A DNA stretch of 17,673 bases from Methanobacteriota archaeon (GTDB lineage: Archaea > Methanobacteriota > Methanobacteria > Methanobacteriales > Methanobacteriaceae), in assembly GCA_023434825.1 (NCBI GenBank), contig JAEYSH010000207.1:1-17673 (forward strand). The letters run 5' to 3'. Shown here one piece after another: positions 1-8,040 of the stretch; positions within the stretch are counted from its first letter, which is position 1, and each line of letters begins with the position of its first letter. Position numbers and translations under genes: made by a program. Under the pieces are notes generated by a model. It had not been told where the DNA came from, searched no databases, and worked only from the letters and a program-made list of their open reading frames with translations.

Positions 1-508
1 TCGCCAGCGAGCAAGGTATAGCTAAGGGACCCCCTAATAAAAATCGGTCCACTGAACCAATGATCCCCACACAGATTCCAACAACAGGTCCCGCAACTAA
101 ACCTCCCACCAAAGGTGCCAGATCCCTAACATTACCATTAACACCTAAATAATCCGCACCCGTGTGATTTGCAAAAACAGAAAGAGCCCCTAAAATAGTT
201 ATTAATAAAAACATGTTTTTAAGAGTGAATTTTTTATCCAGGATCTCACCAAAGAATTGTGTCTTTGTTAAAATATAAGCTATACCTAAAATAACAAAAG
301 TTTTTTCTAAAAGAACTAATATTACTTCATCAAAAAGAGGTATAACATGTCCTCCATATTCTAAAGCTAAAAAACCAAATATACTAGCTAAAATAGCTAA
401 TATAACTCCCAAATACTCTATATAGTTTTCATGCTTATCCCATATTACATCTTTTATCTTATTGCTGATAGAAAGAGGTTTATCCATAAAATATATGTTA
501 TTATTCAT
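1..508 (-). CDS. LytS/YhcK-type 5TM receptor domain protein, N-terminal fragment
   Basis: This reading frame is open from a start near 508 to the window edge, so the C-terminus lies outside. I translated it by hand: about 169 codons beginning MNNNIYFMDKPLS. A short charged N-terminus is followed by several hydrophobic segments. A diagnostic stretch then reads NVRDLAPLVGGLVAGP (about residues 125-140), followed by an IGSVDRFLLGG segment and a PCSLA end. This NxTGA / VRDLxPL / GGxxAGPxxG / R...GG / PCS pattern is that of the 5TM-5TMR_LYT membrane sensor domain found in LytS-type histidine kinases. The missing part is therefore probably a signalling output domain (kinase, PAS or similar), which cannot be seen. 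Start choice is uncertain: ATG at 508 and ATG at 487 (MDKPLS) are in frame, and neither has a clear SD. The gene is divergent from priL. The domain call is good; the full-length role is inferred. Confidence 0.75.
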   Translation of the reverse strand, partial: MNNNIYFMDKPLSISNKIKDVIWDKHENYIEYLGVILAILASIFGFLALEYGGHVIPLFDEVILVLLEKTFVILGIAYILTKTQFFGEILDKKFTLKNMFLLITILGALSVFANHTGADYLGVNGNVRDLAPLVGGLVAGPVVGICVGIIGSVDRFLLGGPLAIPCSLA

Positions 509-833
509 TACATATAAAAAAAGATATTAATAGATCTGTTATTTTTCAATAATTAAATAAAAAAATTTGTTTGATATTAAAAAGAATTAAAATTCTAATA
601 CTAATGGATATAATTATCTCTAAAAGCGAAATCTATTTCAATAATTATTTAACTTTTATTCAAAATCCTAAAACATTAAATTATTATTAAATAAATTGCT
701 ATGAAGGCTCCAAATAGTATTAATAACATTTTTAATTGTTTAAAATATACCTAAATTAGACAAAAATCTATAATAATTTATTAAATAATTTAAATGTCAT
801 CACTACAAAACTTTATGCTAAATTACCTATTTT

Positions 834-849
834 TTTATATTTATATTAC
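834..849 (+). promoter_or_regulatory. Probable TATA box of priL-priS
   Basis: The stretch TTTATATTTATATTAC lies 60-75 bases before the priL start and resembles an archaeal TATA element preceded by a T-rich tract. A transcript would start about 25 bases downstream, near 865-872, giving a leader of about 40 bases. A second A/T stretch, CTATTTATAATA at 871-882, is a less likely alternative. Confidence 0.35.
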
Positions 850-850
850 A

Positions 851-866
851 TGAAAGAAGCCTTTCA
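851..866. promoter_or_regulatory. Inverted repeat between priL TATA box and start site
   Basis: TGAAAG (851-856) and CTTTCA (861-866) form a perfect 6-bp inverted repeat around AAGC. It sits just downstream of the putative TATA box and at or before the predicted transcription start, a usual place for an archaeal repressor site. It could also be a small hairpin or chance. Confidence 0.3.
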
Positions 867-907
867 GTAACTATTTATAATAAGGAGAATCAGAAAGGAT
901 AGATAAT

Positions 908-2221
908 ATGCCAAAAATGTCCTTTATAAATCCTTTATGCGATGAAGCAAAACAAATAGTCAGGGAAGAAAAATTAGATTTAGAAAGGATTTATGATGAA
1001 AATGATCAGTTGATAAATACAATTTATTCTATTAATTCTCAAGATACTTCAGATGACTCATTTATACCCCGAAATTATGCAGATATTGTTATTAAAAGAA
1101 TAGAATGGTATGTTGAAAAAAAAGGGGATCCAGAATACAACCATAAAAAATATGCTTTTTTATTTCATCCCGAAATAACCAGATTCGATTTAATTGCTTT
1201 TTATATATTATGTCAAGCTGTGGCTCTTAAATTTGGCCCAAATTCCAGAGAAAGCAGGGTATTGGTAGAGCTTCAAGGACAAATAGTTGAAAATAGGCTT
1301 GAAGAGTTGAATTTTAATCAGAGACTAAAAGAAGAATTAACTCAAAAAGTCTTAAATGATTTAATAGTTCAAGATAGGATAAAATGGACTTTACTTGGAG
1401 ATCTTATAAGTTCTAAAAAAATAAGTCTACAAGACCTGGTTTTAAAGGACGGATACGTAATTTTAGACCGTGAAGAATTCATGGAAAATTTTGGAGATAC
1501 AATAAGGCTTCAACAGCCAGAAAGAATGTATAACGTGCTTATTGGAAATAGAATTAAAGAGCTCATTATTATCAAAATGATTATGCAGAACACTGAACAT
1601 TACATAAAAGATGTTCATGAAAAGTCCAGTACTATAGAACCTAATCCAGCGATATTAAAAATAGCCGATGACGTTTCTGAAAGCTTAGCTAAAGAAATAA
1701 AGTATTATAGCCGTGGTGGTTTTGGAGGCGGCCAAATCGAAGCATCCCCTTTAAATGTAGAATCATTCCCGCCGTGCATTACAAAAGCTTTAGAAGGTAT
1801 CAAATCTGGTGGAAGAAATGAAGTCATTGTTCTGTTCTTAACACCTTTTTTATCATATACAAGACTTTATCCTCAAGTTTTTAATAGCAACACGACTTTA
1901 AAAGTATCTGATGTAGATCCAGATCTTATCATAACAAAAAATGAAATTTTACCAATGATTTATGATGCAGCAGATAGATGTAGCCCTCCACTTTTCGATG
2001 ATCAACCTCAAGAAAAGGTTAATATTAATGCAAAGCTTGGATTTGGAATGCATAGCGATTTAAACCTTCAACATGAAGGTGAAACTACATGGTATACTCC
2101 AATGAGCTGTGAAAAAGTAAAAATGAACATGCCGGCTTTATGTAAACCCGATGATGTTTGTAAAAGATTGAAGGAAATAAATCCTTTATTTTATTATATA
2201 GACCAGATGAAACAAAAATAA
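908..2221 (+). CDS. priL: DNA primase large subunit PriL
   Basis: This is the regulatory, iron-sulfur subunit of the archaeal/eukaryotic-type primase. It forms a heterodimer with PriS and helps primer initiation and length control at the replication fork. The 437-residue protein has the expected two-part form: an N-terminal helical domain and a C-terminal domain carrying the 4Fe-4S cluster. The probable cluster ligands are C290 (in FPPC), C358 (in DRCSPP), C401 (in MSCEK) and C412 (in PALC); C418 is a nearby alternative for the last. The motif GFGMHSDL (about 383-390) before the third Cys fits the family. The ATG at 908 is preceded by AAAGGAT at 894-900 with good spacing. A stronger-looking AAGGAG at 882-887 is too far upstream to serve this start. 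priS follows after 17 bases, so the two are almost certainly co-transcribed. Confidence 0.93.
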   Translation: MPKMSFINPLCDEAKQIVREEKLDLERIYDENDQLINTIYSINSQDTSDDSFIPRNYADIVIKRIEWYVEKKGDPEYNHKKYAFLFHPEITRFDLIAFYILCQAVALKFGPNSRESRVLVELQGQIVENRLEELNFNQRLKEELTQKVLNDLIVQDRIKWTLLGDLISSKKISLQDLVLKDGYVILDREEFMENFGDTIRLQQPERMYNVLIGNRIKELIIIKMIMQNTEHYIKDVHEKSSTIEPNPAILKIADDVSESLAKEIKYYSRGGFGGGQIEASPLNVESFPPCITKALEGIKSGGRNEVIVLFLTPFLSYTRLYPQVFNSNTTLKVSDVDPDLIITKNEILPMIYDAADRCSPPLFDDQPQEKVNINAKLGFGMHSDLNLQHEGETTWYTPMSCEKVKMNMPALCKPDDVCKRLKEINPLFYYIDQMKQK

Positions 2222-2238
2222 AAGTTAATAGGTAAAAC

Positions 2239-3210
2239 ATGGACATTTTCAAGCAAGCAACTCCTGAGGAACGTAGAATTTACTATAAAGAAGAATGGGA
2301 TGTTAAACAGATTCCAGATTTTATTGCTGAAAATATAGAAAACAGGGAATTTGGATTCGATCACTTTGGAAGGGGGCCTAATGATAGATATAAAGTTTTT
2401 ACCACTCCAGATTACTTAAAAAGATTCATGAAATCTAAAAATCCTTTTGCTGCGTATTGTTCAGTTGCATTTTATGAAAAACCTCGAAAAAGAGATGGTT
2501 GGTTAAAGTCAGAATTGGTTTTCGACGTTGACGCTAAGGATATTCCTATAAGAACTTGTGGATGCGACAATGTCTGTGAAATATGTCTAAATGAAGCCAA
2601 AGAAATTGTTAGCGGAATTATTGATATATTAAAACAGGATTTAGGCATGAAAAACATCCATCTGATTTATTCTGGAAGAGGATACCATATAAGAGTCCTT
2701 GATGAACCAGTTATGGGAATGGACAGTGATGTACGTTCTCAAATTTTAAAATACACCGTTGGCGCTGATGTTCCAAAAGATGAATATAATGATGGAAATG
2801 AAAAATATAGTCCTCCGCATTTTACAATTCCTTTTGGTTATCCTAAAGTTTTCACTGATAGAGTACAATATGCCATTTTACATTTAACAGAAAACTCTAA
2901 ACTTGATGATGTTAACAAAAAACTTCTAAAAGATGTTTTAAAAAACAGAAATCTTTTATTAAGGAATGAATGGGGTATGTTTAAAACTAATATAGGTCCT
3001 TTACGATATAAAAAAGTAATTAAAGCTATAGCATCTTTAAATATGGCTTTAGTTGATGCAAAAGTCACTATCGACCTTAAAAGGATTCTAAGACTTCCTT
3101 CATCATTGCATTCCAAAGTGAGCATGAGATGCACAGAAGTTAAAAATATTGAAACTTTTGATCCTTTTAAGGAAGCAGTCCCTAAATTCGTTTATGAAAG
3201 AAAAGAATAA
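2239..3210 (+). CDS. priS: DNA primase small (catalytic) subunit PriS
   Basis: This is the catalytic subunit of the archaeal primase, which makes the short primers needed for replication. The 323-residue protein shows the primase catalytic carboxylates in LVFDVDAKD (D96 and D98), and the nucleotide-binding SGRGYHIRV motif at 145-153 with H150. A Cys cluster, C107-x-C109-x3-C113-x2-C116, matches the structural zinc knuckle of archaeal PriS. A third catalytic Asp is expected towards the C-terminal half, but I did not assign it with certainty. The ATG at 2239 is preceded by AGGT at 2230-2233. The gene lies 17 bases after priL, and its stop is 10 bases from the end of convergent cca, so the two transcripts probably overlap at their 3' ends. 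Confidence 0.94.
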   Translation: MDIFKQATPEERRIYYKEEWDVKQIPDFIAENIENREFGFDHFGRGPNDRYKVFTTPDYLKRFMKSKNPFAAYCSVAFYEKPRKRDGWLKSELVFDVDAKDIPIRTCGCDNVCEICLNEAKEIVSGIIDILKQDLGMKNIHLIYSGRGYHIRVLDEPVMGMDSDVRSQILKYTVGADVPKDEYNDGNEKYSPPHFTIPFGYPKVFTDRVQYAILHLTENSKLDDVNKKLLKDVLKNRNLLLRNEWGMFKTNIGPLRYKKVIKAIASLNMALVDAKVTIDLKRILRLPSSLHSKVSMRCTEVKNIETFDPFKEAVPKFVYERKE

Positions 3211-3220
3211 GATTTAAAGT

Positions 3221-4606
3221 TTAACGCCACAGATAAACGTTTTTATTTAAATATTCATAGAAAAAGACAAGTATATCCTCATTAATTTTTTCAGACTCTA
3301 AAAATTCTAAAATATCGATTATTTGATGCTTTTTTAAGATTTCTTTTTTAATATGTTTCCCAAATTTAAGAATCCCAATCTTATTTTCTACCAGTATGTC
3401 TTCAATGAATGATTCAGCATCTAAATATTCTCTTTTAATATCTGCAATCCATCTATCCTCTTTTATATAAGCTTTATTTCCATATTTATCTAAAAATCTT
3501 TCTTGATGATTTTTAGACCATATAAATGGGCCAAGATTCTTTTTTACTTCATTAAGTTCCCATATTTCCATTTCAAGCAATATTATCACATTATTCTTCT
3601 CATCAGACCATGAACTGCTATCAAAAACTCTAAAATCTTCTCTTTCTAAAACTCCATGAAATGAATTTTCAGTTTTCTTAATTTGAGGATAAAGTGCATC
3701 AGCAGGAACTTTTGGAGGTTTAAAATTTATTAAAAGTGTTTTTGTCCCTCTTTTTTTAAATTCATCTTTAGTATAATCTAATTTAACATCTAAAGTCTTG
3801 TCAAAGAAATATTCTTTTTTAGATTTATCCAGGAAATTTCTTGAAGCAATTATAAACTCAGAAATTTTTTGAATTCTTAAAGCCGCTGCGACATTTCTAT
3901 TTTTATCAGTTGGGTCAATGAATACCATTGGTTCATCAAATTCATTAACAGTTCCATAATTTTCAATGTCTATCCTTATTTTAGGACCCCATTTTTCACT
4001 GGCAGCTTCTAAAACGCCTAAAAAAGTCCCATAATTAATTATCAGGAGTTCACAGAGGTATCCAGAAAATCCTCCTATTTTGAATTCTGCTCCGTATGTA
4101 TGAATAGATTCCATGAATTTTTTAAGTAATAAGACTTCATTCTTCTGCTCTTCCTTCAAATTACTTTTTACATATTCAGTATGTAAAATAGTCCTATCTA
4201 CAGCAGATTTTAACTCATCTGCACTTTTAATGGTATAACATGGTACAAAATCTACATCAAATCCTTCAATAAAACCAGTAACATATGGATGTGATGCATA
4301 TCTCAATTCTTTTTTTCCATTCATCCTTTTGATGCATTCAATACCCAAAAATAGCCCTTTTTCTTTTAGATATGCCTCATCAACATCTAATGGAAATTTC
4401 ATGAAAATATCTATATCTGCTTTTCCATGAAGCCATGTATCTTTGCCCACTGAACCTACAAGGACTGCTTTAGCTTCAATATCATTTTCCACTGCAATTT
4501 CATTTATAATATCCATCAATTTTCCAGATAAAGACTTTACTTTATCTTCTTCCTCTTTTGTAGGTTTAATCTCATTTAATACACTAGTAAAATCTATTTC
4601 AGTCAA
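3221..4606 (-). CDS. cca: Archaeal class I CCA-adding tRNA nucleotidyltransferase
   Basis: The enzyme adds or repairs the CCA end of tRNA without a nucleic acid template, using CTP and ATP. The 461-residue protein carries the nucleotidyltransferase signature: G51-S52 in VGSVGKDTWLHG, the metal-binding pair D64 and D66 in KADIDIF, and a third carboxylate in VDFVPCY (about D119). Length and layout (head/neck with the polymerase core, then a long body and tail) match archaeal class I enzymes. The start is read as TTG (4606-4604), because AGGTG at 4614-4618 sits 7 bases upstream and the next in-frame Met is at residue 31. It is the last gene of the aroB' run, 33 bases after thpR; the cca/thpR pairing is common in archaea. 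It converges on priS with only 10 bases between the stops. Confidence 0.94.
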   Translation of the reverse strand: MTEIDFTSVLNEIKPTKEEEDKVKSLSGKLMDIINEIAVENDIEAKAVLVGSVGKDTWLHGKADIDIFMKFPLDVDEAYLKEKGLFLGIECIKRMNGKKELRYASHPYVTGFIEGFDVDFVPCYTIKSADELKSAVDRTILHTEYVKSNLKEEQKNEVLLLKKFMESIHTYGAEFKIGGFSGYLCELLIINYGTFLGVLEAASEKWGPKIRIDIENYGTVNEFDEPMVFIDPTDKNRNVAAALRIQKISEFIIASRNFLDKSKKEYFFDKTLDVKLDYTKDEFKKRGTKTLLINFKPPKVPADALYPQIKKTENSFHGVLEREDFRVFDSSSWSDEKNNVIILLEMEIWELNEVKKNLGPFIWSKNHQERFLDKYGNKAYIKEDRWIADIKREYLDAESFIEDILVENKIGILKFGKHIKKEILKKHQIIDILEFLESEKINEDILVFFYEYLNKNVYLWR

Positions 4607-4639
4607 AATAATGCACCTATTGATTAAATAAAAAAAATA

Positions 4640-5191
4640 TTAACTTAAATCAAACTCTTTAATTGTGGTATAAATAGGACCAACGGGAGTAAGTTCACTC
4701 TTTTTAAGAACAATCTTACTTATGTCCATTTCACCAATTTCTACATCACCCATATCTTTAAGTTTTTCTAAAAGCTCTTCTTTGTTTCTGGATCCTTTAA
4801 CTCGTCCTATAGTAAGATGTGGTGTATAACTTCTCTCCTTTTTAAAGCCCATTTTTACGAAATCTTCATCTAAATCCTTTTGAAGATTTGAAAATGGCTC
4901 AACATCTTCCATTCCAAGCCATAATACCCTAATATAACTTTCATTTGGAAATACGCCTGTTTTTTTAATATTAATTTTAAATGGCTCATGGTTTTTTATT
5001 TTATTTTCAATGGTTCTAATGACATCATTTAATTTATTATCATCTATTTCACCAAAAAATTTGAGAGTACAGTGTAAATTCTCTGTTTCTACATATTTTA
5101 CTGGAGCTTCACACTTCATAAGCTCTCTTTGAACATCATATATCTTATTTAGAAGATTTTCATCTATTTCTACCGCTAAAAATACTCTCAT
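4640..5191 (-). CDS. thpR: RNA 2',3'-cyclic phosphodiesterase (2H phosphoesterase)
   Basis: This belongs to the 2H phosphoesterase superfamily (formerly called 2'-5' RNA ligase). It opens 2',3'-cyclic phosphate ends on RNA, and is thought to act in RNA or tRNA end processing. The two catalytic HxTx motifs are intact: H40-C41-T42-L43 in LHCTLKFFG, and H125-L126-T127-I128 in TPHLTIGRVK. The length of 183 residues and the N-terminus MRVFLAVE are typical. The ATG at 5191 lies only 3 bases after the stop of the HPr-kinase-like gene, with GGTG inside the end of that gene as a likely SD, so translation is probably coupled. The gene is followed by cca. Confidence 0.92.
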   Translation of the reverse strand: MRVFLAVEIDENLLNKIYDVQRELMKCEAPVKYVETENLHCTLKFFGEIDDNKLNDVIRTIENKIKNHEPFKINIKKTGVFPNESYIRVLWLGMEDVEPFSNLQKDLDEDFVKMGFKKERSYTPHLTIGRVKGSRNKEELLEKLKDMGDVEIGEMDISKIVLKKSELTPVGPIYTTIKEFDLS

Positions 5192-5194
5192 ATA

Positions 5195-6136
5195 TTACAC
5201 CATTGCCAGATTTTTTATCCTTCCCAAACTCTCTTTAGGAGTTTCAATTGTATTCAAGATATATACGTCTTGCTTACAGAATAAATCCTCAAAAAATTGG
5301 GTTCTAAGCTTAAGTTTTCTTTCATCTCTTATTAATTGATGAGGATTGCAGAAATCGTTCTCCAGCATATAATCAAGTGCCTGTTCAGGAGTAATCTTTC
5401 TAAAAGGAGGATTTTCTTTATTTCGCTCTAATAGAACTACATTTTTAAGTGTTGAACTTTCTCTAATACGCCCATTAAATAAAGTATTCACGTCAGCAAT
5501 TCCTCTTCCCTTTTTATCAAGTTTTACTCTTTCAATCTCATCTTTAAAGACTGTCCAAACATCAGCTATGTCATCTCGAATATAGGAATTCTTTTCTGAT
5601 GAATATAATACTGTTGAGTTACTAAATAGTCTAACAAAGAACCAATCATCTGATATATAGTTAAAGTCTTCGTCTTGAAGTAATCCATAAGTTAAAGTTG
5701 ATTTTCCTTTCCCAGGAGGTCCAATCATAGCAATAGAATGCCCCATATAGTCAACTGCTGAACCATGTACCGAATATCTTCTGTGAATTGAATGATAATC
5801 TTCGAAAAAGTCAGATATTGTGGCAAGAGCTATACTTTTAACCCAACCGTAGTAATCAAGATTTTTAAGTATTGAGACTTTTCCAATTGGGTCGTATAGT
5901 ACTTCTAATTCTCCACCCTCATCTATACAAAATATCTTGGAATGGGGCCTTATATCTTCATTCATGAATTTGAAGTTGTCTTCCCATTCATTTTTAAAGT
6001 CTTTATTATCGGTTAGAAGTTTTACGCATGCACCGTGTATATTTGCTTTCAGTTCATACCTTACCTTGCTTGCCAGTTCGTCAGTTAATGATTGTCTTTC
6101 TTCTGGATTTAGTATCCTAACTTCATAATCTGACAC
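5195..6136 (-). CDS. HPr kinase-like P-loop protein of unknown substrate
   Basis: The 313-residue protein has an N-terminal half (about 1-120) that I do not recognise, and a C-terminal half resembling the catalytic domain of HPr kinase/phosphorylase. HGSAVDYMGHSIAMIGPPGKGKS (124-146) gives a P-loop at G139-P-P-G-K-G-K-S146, preceded by the His/Gly-rich strand typical of this fold. The motif YISDDWFF (160-167) supplies acidic residues expected near the nucleotide and metal. The HPr phosphocarrier system is not expected in methanogens, so the target is unlikely to be HPr; a small-molecule or other protein kinase role is possible. The start is GTG (6136-6134), supported by AAGGAGAT at 6143-6150. 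The gene sits between aroB' (53 bases upstream) and thpR (3 bases downstream), which suggests one transcript. The fold is fairly sure; the function is unknown. Confidence 0.7.
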   Translation of the reverse strand: MSDYEVRILNPEERQSLTDELASKVRYELKANIHGACVKLLTDNKDFKNEWEDNFKFMNEDIRPHSKIFCIDEGGELEVLYDPIGKVSILKNLDYYGWVKSIALATISDFFEDYHSIHRRYSVHGSAVDYMGHSIAMIGPPGKGKSTLTYGLLQDEDFNYISDDWFFVRLFSNSTVLYSSEKNSYIRDDIADVWTVFKDEIERVKLDKKGRGIADVNTLFNGRIRESSTLKNVVLLERNKENPPFRKITPEQALDYMLENDFCNPHQLIRDERKLKLRTQFFEDLFCKQDVYILNTIETPKESLGRIKNLAMV

Positions 6137-6189
6137 TTTAACATCTCCTTACATATTAAGAATTTAAATAAGGAAGAGGTAATTTTAAT

Positions 6190-7314
6190 TTATTTTTCAA
6201 TTATACTTTCTTCAATAGACATTCCAAAGTGCCTAGCAGCCTTATCCAGATAAATCATTACTTTATCACCTATTTTAAGGTCTGCTACTGATATTGGAGA
6301 CCCATCTTCCCCAACAAGTCTTATAGTTTCGGCGTTTTGTAAAAGAGTTTTTATTTTTACCCCTTCATATTCTGCTTCAATAAGCATTAATGGGCGTTTT
6401 TCAATTTTAACGCGGCCTACAACTGTTGTTTTTGTGTTACCTTTTTCATCAACAGTTAAAAGCTCATCACCAGTTTCAATTTCAGAAAGATATTTAGTCT
6501 TGTTATTTGGAGTCATTACATATGCATGGACTGGTCCCGCATTAACTCTGAAAGGCCTTGATGCGACATATTCGCTTTCAAGGGATTCGCTGTGTACAAG
6601 GAATAACCCTTTGGAGTAAGATCCTATGAGCATTCCTTCACCTACATTCATCATTGAACATGTGTCAATACAAACTCGATCGCCAGATCCAACTGGTTTA
6701 ATTTCGGTGATAGTTGCAGGTTTAAGATCATAACTTTCAGACTCTATTTTCTCCATCAAAGCGGAAACTTTCTTAATTTGATGAATATCTGATGTAAATA
6801 ATAATATACCATCTGTTCCATGCTCTAATGTTTCAAGAGCAAGTTTTGCTTCTTCATAATCAGGTACTGCAGCTACAAGCTTAACATCTTCTTTTTGTAA
6901 GTCAGCAATGATATTTTCAAGAGGAATAATTTTCCAGTCGCTTCCAACAAGGATAACATAATCTGCTATTCTTCCGATTTCAGTAGCCAGTTCCTCATGT
7001 TTTTTGCTTTTAATTTCAATGTATGATGCTACTGTTTTTCCTTTCCTTTTAAAGCCATTTACAGCCGCTAAATCTTTTGATTCAGATAAGTCTTCGGGGA
7101 TTTTTAGTGTACCATCACCTTCCCCATTTTTTCCTACAAGAACAATATCTGCATCATCACTATCTGATACAATGTTAATATTACCAAGTTTTTTGATTTC
7201 AGGAACATTATCAAAATCTACTACAGTGTCAATTCCTGATTCTAATGCAGTTGTGATAATCCCTTTCTTTTCGTCCCAGAATTCGCCTTCTGCCATGATC
7301 CATGCAAATTTCAT
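6190..7314 (-). CDS. aroB': 3-dehydroquinate synthase II (AroB')
   Basis: This is the second enzyme of the archaeal aminoshikimate route. It performs NAD-dependent oxidative deamination and cyclisation of 2-amino-3,7-dideoxy-D-threo-hept-6-ulosonate to 3-dehydroquinate, the entry to chorismate. It is unrelated to bacterial AroB. The 374-residue length and the start MKFAWIMAEG are typical. The most conserved block spans 209-266 and includes GDRVCIDTCSMMNVGEGML, the SYSKGLFLVHSES segment and RPFRVNAGPVHAYV. The C-terminal part (about 267-374) is the beta-rich domain usual for this family. The ATG at 7314 is preceded by GAGGT (SD) with 7-base spacing. It is the first gene of the leftward run aroB'-HPrK-like-thpR-cca. 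The partner enzyme, ADH synthase, is encoded 2.7 kb further right on the same strand. Confidence 0.95.
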   Translation of the reverse strand: MKFAWIMAEGEFWDEKKGIITTALESGIDTVVDFDNVPEIKKLGNINIVSDSDDADIVLVGKNGEGDGTLKIPEDLSESKDLAAVNGFKRKGKTVASYIEIKSKKHEELATEIGRIADYVILVGSDWKIIPLENIIADLQKEDVKLVAAVPDYEEAKLALETLEHGTDGILLFTSDIHQIKKVSALMEKIESESYDLKPATITEIKPVGSGDRVCIDTCSMMNVGEGMLIGSYSKGLFLVHSESLESEYVASRPFRVNAGPVHAYVMTPNNKTKYLSEIETGDELLTVDEKGNTKTTVVGRVKIEKRPLMLIEAEYEGVKIKTLLQNAETIRLVGEDGSPISVADLKIGDKVMIYLDKAARHFGMSIEESIIEK

Positions 7315-7342
7315 GTGTCTAACCTCAAATTTATTAGTTTTT

Positions 7343-7353
7343 ATTATATTACT
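7343..7353 (-). promoter_or_regulatory. Possible TATA box of the aroB' run
   Basis: On the minus strand this reads TAATATAATAA, about 30-40 bases before the aroB' ATG, which would give a very short leader. Another candidate, GTTATATGG near 7368-7376, would give a longer one. The choice cannot be made from sequence alone. Confidence 0.3.
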
Positions 7354-7439
7354 CTGTTAATTTGTCTCCATATAACATTGTGTATCTAATTAATTAAAAT
7401 GGTTGTGGTGTAAAATTGTAATATAAATAAAAAAATGTA

Positions 7440-7494
7440 TAACTTAATCAGTTATTAAGTGACTAACTTAATTAGTGAATAAATTACTAACTCC
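7440..7494. repeat. Box block 1: seven octamers in register
   Basis: Successive 8-bp units start at 7440 (TAACTTAA), 7448 (TCAGTTAT), 7456 (TAAGTGAC), 7464 (TAACTTAA), 7472 (TTAGTGAA), 7480 (TAAATTAC) and 7488 (TAACTCC, running out). Units with a central C and with a central G alternate, as expected for a near-palindromic box read in either orientation. Confidence 0.7.
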
Positions 7495-7594
7495 TATTTT
7501 TATTGATCTTAATTAAATCAAAAAAATTAGTTATTTAAAATAAAAATAAATTAGATAAAAATAGAAAATCCATTTATTATAAAGAATTAGGTCA

Positions 7595-7651
7595 TAACTT
7601 CTTAATGATTATAACTTAGTAATTTATAAACTTATAAAGTGTTTAACTTAA
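7595..7651. repeat. Box block 2
   Basis: A box TAACTTCT at 7595 is followed, after a one-base phase slip, by a run in register: 7612 (TAACTTAG), 7620 (TAATTTAT), 7628 (AAACTTAT), 7636 (AAAGTGTT) and 7644 (TAACTTAA). The outer units are closest to consensus. Confidence 0.6.
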
Positions 7652-7711
7652 TCATAAAAAATAAACTGATTACTAATTAAATCTACAAATATTTAATTTA
7701 CGGGATTCGTA

Positions 7712-7751
7712 TAACTTATTAACTTTATAACTTATACAATGATTCACTTAT
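7712..7751. repeat. Box block 3: three tandem octamers plus one
   Basis: TAACTTAT at 7712, TAACTTTA at 7720 and TAACTTAT at 7728 follow each other without a gap. TCACTTAT at 7744 is in the same register after one degenerate unit. Confidence 0.7.
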
Positions 7752-7811
7752 TTATTAAGTACTCTTTTGAAAATTTAACCAATAGAAAATAAATAATTAA
7801 ATTTATTTTAT

Positions 7812-7851
7812 TAACTTTACAACTTATTAACTGAATAACTTAATAATCTAA
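7812..7851. repeat. Box block 4: four to five tandem octamers
   Basis: TAACTTTA at 7812, CAACTTAT at 7820, TAACTGAA at 7828 and TAACTTAA at 7836 are contiguous, with a degenerate TAATCTAA at 7844. A single TAACTTAA follows at 7863, out of this register. Confidence 0.7.
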
Positions 7852-7897
7852 TTCATTCAAAATAACTTAAATTAAAAATATAATTCTTCAATGTTCC

Positions 7898-7953
7898 TAA
7901 CTAATTAACTTACACATTTAGTAACTTCATAACTTAATACATTTGTAATTTAA
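7898..7953. repeat. Box block 5: seven units in register
   Basis: Units start at 7898 (TAACTAAT), 7906 (TAACTTAC), 7914 (ACATTTAG), 7922 (TAACTTCA), 7930 (TAACTTAA), 7938 (TACATTTG) and 7946 (TAATTTAA). Strong and degenerate units share one 8-bp register across 56 bases. Confidence 0.65.
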
Positions 7954-7972
7954 AGTCCTTTGGGTTTAAAAA

Positions 7973-7988
7973 ATAAGTTATAACTTAT
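7973..7988. repeat. Perfect 16-bp palindrome of two boxes
   Basis: ATAAGTTA (7973-7980) abuts TAACTTAT (7981-7988), giving a perfect inverted pair. It is the only exact head-to-head pair in the array and could be a nucleation site or a symmetric operator. Confidence 0.65.
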
Positions 7989-8040
7989 AATTTATCTTAA
8001 ATAATTATTTGATTGATAATTACTAAAAAATAATTAAAAT

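Larger units (their letters stand above)
509..907. other. A+T-rich divergent intergenic region
   Basis: About 400 bases separate the divergent receptor gene and priL. I see no credible ORF: the longest ATG frame noticed, at 701, codes 17 residues and has no SD. There is a small perfect inverted repeat, AGAATT-AA-AATTCT, at 583-596. The right end holds the probable priL promoter elements, listed separately. The rest is A/T-rich sequence in which I see nothing further. Confidence 0.6.

Noticed and set aside
583..596. AGAATT-AA-AATTCT inverted repeat in the left intergenic region
   Set aside because: Short and purely A/T-rich apart from one G and one C, and away from any promoter I can place; chance is likely.
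701..754. Short ATG frame (17 codons) in the gap before priL
   Set aside because: Too short, no SD, and in A/T-rich DNA where such frames arise by chance.
2838..3134. 98-codon minus-strand ORF inside priS
   Set aside because: It lies wholly inside a well-supported gene on the opposite strand, and has no SD or recognisable domain; a shadow frame.
7004..7360. 118-codon plus-strand ORF antisense to aroB'
   Set aside because: It is antisense to strongly conserved aroB' coding sequence, its composition is that of a reversed gene, and no RBS is evident.
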